From positions 62,001-126,000 of the forward strand of contig CANLNQ010000012.1 of assembly GCA_947492525.1 (NCBI GenBank): DNA of 64,000 bases, written 5' to 3'. Positions 56,626 through 64,000 of the stretch are shown here, piece after piece. The DNA is from an uncultured Granulosicoccus sp. GTDB lineage: Bacteria; Pseudomonadota; Gammaproteobacteria; Granulosicoccales; Granulosicoccaceae. Under the pieces are notes generated by a model. It saw only the letters and a list, made by a program, of their open reading frames with translations, did no database searches and was not told the origin of the DNA. A program made the position numbers and the translations under genes. Numbering within the stretch: position 1 is the stretch's first letter; each line of letters opens with the position of its first letter.

Positions 56626-57096
56626 CTAGATCTGCTTGACGAGGTCATCGATGACCGCGTTGTGCTTTTCCTGATCGACTTCACTGCCGAGAATTCGCCT
56701 TGCTCCTTCTACTGCGAGCAAGCCAACCTGCTTTCGCAGACCTTCTCGTGCACCGACCACTTCCTGATCGATTTCTGTCTGGGCACTTTGCTTGAGTCTT
56801 TCACCTTCGGAGCGTGCTGCTTCCTTGGATGATTCGACCATCTCGGTCCCGCGTTTGTGGGCTTGCGCCACGATCTCTGCTGCTTGCGCCTTCGCGTCCT
56901 GAAGCAGCACAGCTATCTCAGCCTCTGCTTCCTCACGCTTCTGGGAGCTTTTTTCAGCATCAGCCAGTCCGCCCGCTATCATTGCCTGCCTTTCTCGCAG
57001 GCCATTGATAATTGGTGGCCAGACATACTTCATGCAGAAGAGAACAAACACGGCAAACGAAATAGCCTGGCCGAGCAATGTCAGGTTCAGGTTCAT
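56626..57096 (-). CDS. atpF: F1Fo ATP synthase b subunit
   Basis: 156 residues. Single N-terminal membrane helix (LTLLGQAISFAVFVLFCMKY, then VWPPI) and a long charged coiled coil forming the peripheral stalk. Follows atpE by 31 bases. Confidence 0.95.
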   Translation of the reverse strand: MNLNLTLLGQAISFAVFVLFCMKYVWPPIINGLRERQAMIAGGLADAEKSSQKREEAEAEIAVLLQDAKAQAAEIVAQAHKRGTEMVESSKEAARSEGERLKQSAQTEIDQEVVGAREGLRKQVGLLAVEGARRILGSEVDQEKHNAVIDDLVKQI

Positions 57097-57127
57097 ATGC
57101 CTTGCCTCTCGTTAGTCGAATGTTTGA

Positions 57128-57442
<315 letters not shown>

Positions 57443-57448
57443 CTACGT

Positions 57449-58342
<894 letters not shown>

Positions 58343-58355
58343 CTACAACTACAAC

Positions 58356-58769
58356 TTATTTTTCTGAAATACTCAAACTGACTTCGGCGGCTTCTCGTCT
58401 GCTTACTACCAGTGGCACTACCCAACTGAGCGTCTGTACCAGAGCGAAGCCGATGAACACTGCCGGAGCGTTCAGAGGGTCCAGATTGACAAACACCAGC
58501 GTGAACATGCCAGCGGTCAGAAGCATCTTGCCCGCAGCCCCTGCATAGAACGACCGAACGATCAACCTTGCGGCTCTTGCCACTCGATACCGGAAGGCAC
58601 GATAGGCAAAATAGGAATTCGGCAGAACGACTGTCATCCCGCCAAGGAACGCTGCCAGGGCTGCGTCCCGATTCCAGAAGAAACCTGCCAAACCTACCAC
58701 TACTGCACCAACGAGTTGCCAGATCAATATGAGTCTGATAACACGCAACCGCCGTTCAGCCTGTTGCAT
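58356..58769 (-). CDS. atpI: ATP synthase subunit I
   Basis: 137 residues from ATG 58769 (AGGG about 7 bases upstream). The frame continues upstream, but only this start gives the AtpI form: a short charged N-terminus and four membrane helices, with FLGGMTVVLPNSYFAYRAF as in proteobacterial AtpI. AtpI helps in c-ring assembly and is the first gene of the operon. Confidence 0.88.
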   Translation of the reverse strand: MQQAERRLRVIRLILIWQLVGAVVVGLAGFFWNRDAALAAFLGGMTVVLPNSYFAYRAFRYRVARAARLIVRSFYAGAAGKMLLTAGMFTLVFVNLDPLNAPAVFIGFALVQTLSWVVPLVVSRREAAEVSLSISEK

Positions 58770-58841
58770 CACACCGCCCTGATTTTCTGCCTTGGACCAA
58801 GGCTTGATCTGAAAGTCCTTCGTCCAATTTCGAACGCCGAG

Positions 58842-58850
58842 ATTATAACA
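58842..58850 (-). promoter_or_regulatory. extended -10 promoter of the atp operon
   Basis: Minus-strand TGTTATAAT gives a consensus TATAAT (58842-58847) with an extended-10 TG one base before it. No good TTGACA is at 16-18 bases, as is common for extended -10 promoters. About 73 bases ahead of the atpI start. Confidence 0.7.
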
Positions 58851-59106
58851 GTGTTTTGCACAGTAAAAGCGCTGTCTGGCCAATTTTTGATCATTGTCTG
58901 GAGCTATACAAACCCTTTGATCGGCTGCGATCGCCTGGAAAATGCAACAAATCACCTAACTCTACGGCGGGATGGACGATGCAGATTCCGGTGGCCTGAC
59001 TTACTCGTTACATGAATTGGACTGCGCGGGGCACCACCCTATCACCCGGCTGCCGCAGTAGCCAGAATTCATTGGTCGCCGGGTGCCGCTGGCTGCGGTG
59101 CTGACC

Positions 59107-59186
59107 GTCCTGCGTCCTGCGTCCAACGTTCAACGTTCAACGTTCAACGTTCAACGTTCAACGGTCAGCGGTCAGCGGTCAGCGAG
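59107..59186. repeat. 7-bp tandem repeat array
   Basis: About 11 heptamers in phase: two gtcctgc, one gtccaac, then gttcaac repeated, changing to ggtcagc toward the right end. It lies 40-120 bases after the parB stop in the direction of transcription. Confidence 0.9.
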
Positions 59187-59225
59187 TCAGCGAGTCATGA
59201 TGAGGCTGTCGGCGATACCGGGCGG

Positions 59226-60434
59226 CTATTTGATATGGGCCAGAATGCCTTGCAACTCGGCCACCGAGGCGTAGTTGATTTCCAGCTTGCCACGGCCGCT
59301 ACTCTTGTGCTGTATGCGTACCGTCGCACCCAGGGTCTCACCGAGTTTCTTGCTCAGGCGTTCGATATCGGGATCAGCCATGGTTGCCGACTTGCCGGCG
59401 GGCGCCTTGTCGCCCTCCTCGGTCATCTCACGCACCATCTTCTCGACAGCCCTGACAGTCAGGGCGCGCTTGATCACATCCTTGGCAAGCGCATGCTGGC
59501 GATCCCTGGGTGCGCCCAGGATGGCGCGGGCATGGCCCATCTCCAGCTCACCCTTGTCCACCAGCACCTTCACTTCATCGTGCAGTTCAAGCAAACGCAT
59601 CAGATTGGTCACCGATGCGCGTGAGCGACCGACCGATTCAGCCACCGCCTTGTGCGTCATGCCGAATTCGTCGCAGAGTCGTTCGAACGCGGCTGCCTCT
59701 TCCAGCGGGTTGAGATCCTTGCGCTGAATGTTCTCGATGACGGACACCGCGGCCACGGACTTGTCGGGCATCTCCCGGATGATGGCAGGAATCTCGGCCA
59801 TGCCGGCCAACTGTGCTGCCCGCCAACGCCGCTCTCCGGCAACCAGCTCATAGGCTCCGGCGAAAGGCCGAACGATGATCGGCTGGATCAGCCCTTCGGC
59901 CTTGATCGAATCGGCAAGCTCCTGCAACAGATCCTTGTCGAACAGTCTTCTGGGCTGGTAGCTGCCACGGCGTATCTGGTCGACACCCACCATGCGGAAC
60001 CGATCGTCGGTTCCGGGAACCACGTCCTGTGCCACGGCCGGGTCAGATACCTGACTCGCTCGGCCAGGCGATCGCTGCGCCGCCGGTGCAACCTCAGCGG
60101 GCGAGGCCTGCGCGCCGGAGCTGGCTGCGGGTGCTGCCTGCTCTTGACCTGTCGACGAGCCATCAGCGACAGGAGAGACTGTGGCGGCCGTGGCAGGCGG
60201 TGTCAGGGCAAAGTCTTCACTACCGGCTGAATCGTTCCCGGTCGGCGCAGCGGGAGCATTGCCCTCTGCCATGGATGTGGCAGGGCTTGCATCACCTGCC
60301 GGAGCGACAACGTCCTTCTCCGACTGAACCGTGGAGGCTGGTTGCGCAGTCTCGGACTGCCGGCCTTTACGCTCGCGAGTGGAGCCTCCCAGCAAGGCAT
60401 CCAGGTTGCGGCCCATGCGAGGTCGTTTAGCCAT
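59226..60434 (-). CDS. parB: chromosome partitioning protein ParB
   Basis: 402 residues, longer than the usual ~290. N-terminal motif KRPRMGRNLDALLGG, then a Pro/Ala/Ser-rich low-complexity stretch (about 17-140), then the conserved core: MVGVDQIRRGSYQPRRLFD, the CTPase/parS-clamp GERRWRAAQLAGMAEIP, and HTH THKAVAESVGRSRASVTNLM; the C-terminal dimer part ends INYASVAELQGIL. ATG overlaps the parA end by 8 bases. Confidence 0.95.
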   Translation of the reverse strand: MAKRPRMGRNLDALLGGSTRERKGRQSETAQPASTVQSEKDVVAPAGDASPATSMAEGNAPAAPTGNDSAGSEDFALTPPATAATVSPVADGSSTGQEQAAPAASSGAQASPAEVAPAAQRSPGRASQVSDPAVAQDVVPGTDDRFRMVGVDQIRRGSYQPRRLFDKDLLQELADSIKAEGLIQPIIVRPFAGAYELVAGERRWRAAQLAGMAEIPAIIREMPDKSVAAVSVIENIQRKDLNPLEEAAAFERLCDEFGMTHKAVAESVGRSRASVTNLMRLLELHDEVKVLVDKGELEMGHARAILGAPRDRQHALAKDVIKRALTVRAVEKMVREMTEEGDKAPAGKSATMADPDIERLSKKLGETLGATVRIQHKSSGRGKLEINYASVAELQGILAHIK

Positions 60435-61488
60435 CTGCGGATTCAGTATTCGTCTTCAAGTTGGTGTGTTCGGTCGACTCTGCAGATTCATCCGCTGCGG
60501 TTTCATCCGATGCCGAACCGGACTCATGATCCGGCACACCGATATCGATGTGCTCGGCATCGGCAAAGTCTGACGTCGGCGCCGCATCTTCGCCTGACGT
60601 ATGTTCGCCTGACTCATCTTCACCTGACGAATAAATCACCTGAGTGTCGTCGGCTTCGCTGTTGTCATCCTCGTTCGTCGCCGCGGCTGCCGCAGCGCCT
60701 TGACGGGCGTCTGCCGGCGCGGCACGACTGCGATTGCGCATGATCTCTCCCGCCAGAGCCAGGTAGGCCAGAGCCCCTCGCGAGGTGCCATCGTATTCCA
60801 TGATCGAGATACCGTGACTCGGTGCTTCGGCCAGGCGAACGTTGCGCGGCACAACCGTGCGAAAGACCTGCTCGCCAAAATGCTCGATCAACTGCGCGGA
60901 CACCTCGTTACCCAGACGATTCCTGCCGTCATACATCGTGCGCAGCAAACCTTCGATGGCCAGATCGGGATTGACACTCTCTCGAACGCCTTCGATGGTT
61001 TCCAGAAGAGCCGACAGACCTTCCAGCGCGTAGTACTCGCACTGCACCGGCACCAGAACACTGTCGGCAGCCACAAATGCGTTCAGGGTCAGTATGTTCA
61101 GTGAAGGCGGGCAGTCGATCAGGACATAATCGTAGTCCTGACGAACGGCTTCCAGCGCCTGATGCAGACGCTGTTCACGCTGCTCCATGTTCATCAGTTC
61201 GATCTCGGCGGCCGTCAGGTCCGAATTCGCCGGCAGCACATCGCAACCGTTTTCGGGTGATTTCTGGCTGGCCTCCTGCACCGACATGCCATCGACCAGC
61301 ACCTCGAAGATGCCGGCCTCGACGTCGTACTTGTCGATACCACAGCCCATCGTGGCATTACCCTGAGGGTCGAGGTCGATCAGCAGCACGCGCTTTCCCA
61401 TACTGGCAAGCGCAGCGGACAGATTGACTGTCGTTGTGGTTTTGCCAACCCCACCTTTCTGGTTGGCTACGGCGATGATTCGACTCAT
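60427..61488 (-). CDS. parA: chromosome partitioning ATPase ParA with acidic C-terminal extension
   Basis: 353 residues from ATG 61488, which starts right at the conserved N-terminus SRIIAVANQKGGVGKTTTTV (deviant Walker A). Other marks: LIDLDPQGNATMGCGID, LIDCPPSLNILTLNA, GLLRTMYDGRNRLGNEV. The core ends near residue 255 (YLALAGEIMRNR) and is followed by about 100 residues rich in Glu/Asp/Ser/Ala, probably disordered; normal ParA is about 260-270. An alternative Met is at 61506. Confidence 0.95.
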   Translation of the reverse strand: MSRIIAVANQKGGVGKTTTTVNLSAALASMGKRVLLIDLDPQGNATMGCGIDKYDVEAGIFEVLVDGMSVQEASQKSPENGCDVLPANSDLTAAEIELMNMEQREQRLHQALEAVRQDYDYVLIDCPPSLNILTLNAFVAADSVLVPVQCEYYALEGLSALLETIEGVRESVNPDLAIEGLLRTMYDGRNRLGNEVSAQLIEHFGEQVFRTVVPRNVRLAEAPSHGISIMEYDGTSRGALAYLALAGEIMRNRSRAAPADARQGAAAAAATNEDDNSEADDTQVIYSSGEDESGEHTSGEDAAPTSDFADAEHIDIGVPDHESGSASDETAADESAESTEHTNLKTNTESADG

Positions 61489-61505
61489 TGGCGCAGTGTA
61501 ATCCA

Positions 61506-62205
61506 TTATCCGTACTGTCGTTGGCACAGGGCGACATGTCTCGCCGAATCCGTACCGGGAACCTCGACTTCCACCAGCTCACGAAGCTCATAATGAGGTG
61601 ATAGCGTATCCGGCAGGCGTTCAGCTCGCCCCAGCATGACGGCTACCGTGCCTTCGGGCGCGCACAGCTTGCGTGCGATGCGCAGAAAGTCCACCGGCGC
61701 CGTGAACGCCCTGGAGAGCACCAGTTGCGCCTGATTGTTCACGTTCTCGATGCGCTCATTGCGAACCGTGACATTGGCAAGGCCCAGCTCGAGTATCGCC
61801 TGTTGCTGAAACCGCGTCTTCTTGCCATTGGATTCAACTGACAGGAAACGCAGATCGGGGCGGATCACGGCCAGGGGCAACACTGGCAGACCGGCCCCGG
61901 TGCCCACATCCATGACATCGAACAGGCTTGAATCTGTCGATGCGAGCTCTGGCAACCAGCGGCTCATGACCAGACTGTCCAGCAGGTGCCGATCGATCAT
62001 CTGTCTGGGATCCCTGACTGCCGTCAGGTTGTAGACCTTGTTCCACTTGGCCAGCAGCGCTACCAGCTGGATCAGTCGATCCCGCTGCGGCTCCCCGATT
62101 CGCTCGTCGGGCATGCCGGCGCTGGCCAGCTGCGCAATACCTCGGTCCAGCGCATCACGCCATTGACTGTCACCACTCACGATTCGCTCCCGTGCACTGG
62201 ATACG

Positions 62206-62213
<8 letters not shown>
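61506..62213 (-). CDS. rsmG: 16S rRNA (guanine527-N7) methyltransferase RsmG
   Basis: 235 residues. Methylates G527 of 16S rRNA using SAM. The SAM site [19 protein letters not shown] and [20 protein letters not shown] are diagnostic. An N-terminal extension of about 15-20 residues is present relative to E. coli. Overlaps the mnmG end by 8 bases; parA starts 17 bases after its stop. Confidence 0.95.

Positions 62214-64000
<1,787 letters not shown>

Larger units (their letters stand above)
58770..59225. other. intergenic region, atp promoter and heptamer repeats
   Basis: 456 bases between atpI and the parB stop, with both genes on the minus strand. The side next to atpI holds the operon promoter; the side next to parB holds a 7-bp tandem array. 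No parS-like 16-mer, gene or RNA was found. Confidence 0.6.

Noticed and set aside
58770-59225. parS centromere site
   Set aside because: No sequence near the TGTTTCACGTGAAACA consensus was found here or elsewhere in the window by eye; the sites may be outside it.

Overview
The window looks like chromosome of a gammaproteobacterium of moderately high GC content. The right end carries the block mnmG-rsmG-parA-parB followed by the F-type ATP synthase operon atpIBEFHAGDC, an arrangement typical of the neighbourhood of the replication origin in this class. A closer taxon cannot be fixed from the sequence. No rRNA, tRNA, CRISPR array, insertion sequence or phage is visible.

Layout. (1) 1-2859, plus strand: end of a BMP-type ABC permease, its substrate-binding protein and a guanine deaminase, which together suggest purine uptake and salvage. 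(2) 2834-12471, minus strand: six closely spaced genes. In transcription order these are a large secreted Ca-binding-repeat protein with two heme-like Cys-His motifs and a C-terminal sorting-signal-like tail, an outer-membrane beta-barrel, a three-heme lipoprotein, a Crp/Fnr regulator, a class III nucleotide cyclase fused to an FHA domain, and a membrane Ser/Thr kinase. (3) 12972-14419: a lipoprotein and a convergent, slightly overlapping secreted protein, both unrecognised, then a 19-unit 12-bp tandem repeat. (4) 15119-45994: a complete type VI secretion system (T6SS). Its core order matches the Pseudomonas H1 type. The minus arm is tssA-tssB-tssC-hcp-tagJ-tssE-tssF-tssG-clpV-vgrG-PAAR-like, and the diverging plus arm is tagH(FHA)-tssJ-tssK-tssL-tssM-tagF-pppA. 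An accessory block (DUF6484, TIGR02270-like, DUF2169, ketoacyl-synthase-like) converges on the minus arm. Two unrecognised envelope proteins sit after pppA. (5) 46106-50290: CsbD, a cupin protein, and a copper P-type ATPase with an overlapping CueR-like regulator. (6) 50342-51514: a PLP enzyme. (7) 51644-64000: ATP synthase, parAB, rsmG and a partial mnmG.

How the parts may work together. PppA, TagF and the FHA protein TagH are components of the known threonine-phosphorylation control of T6SS firing. The kinase that would complete it is not beside pppA but about 38 kb away, next to the cyclase-FHA and Crp genes. This suggests, by inference, a combined second-messenger and phosphorylation circuit. 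The place where Pseudomonas keeps its PpkA/TagQRST envelope sensor is occupied here by a lipoprotein and a periplasmic protein with a peptidoglycan-binding-like segment. The least familiar features are the heme/beta-barrel/secreted-protein set transcribed toward the signalling genes, those two envelope proteins, and the small DUF6484 protein whose tail resembles the tip of VgrG.
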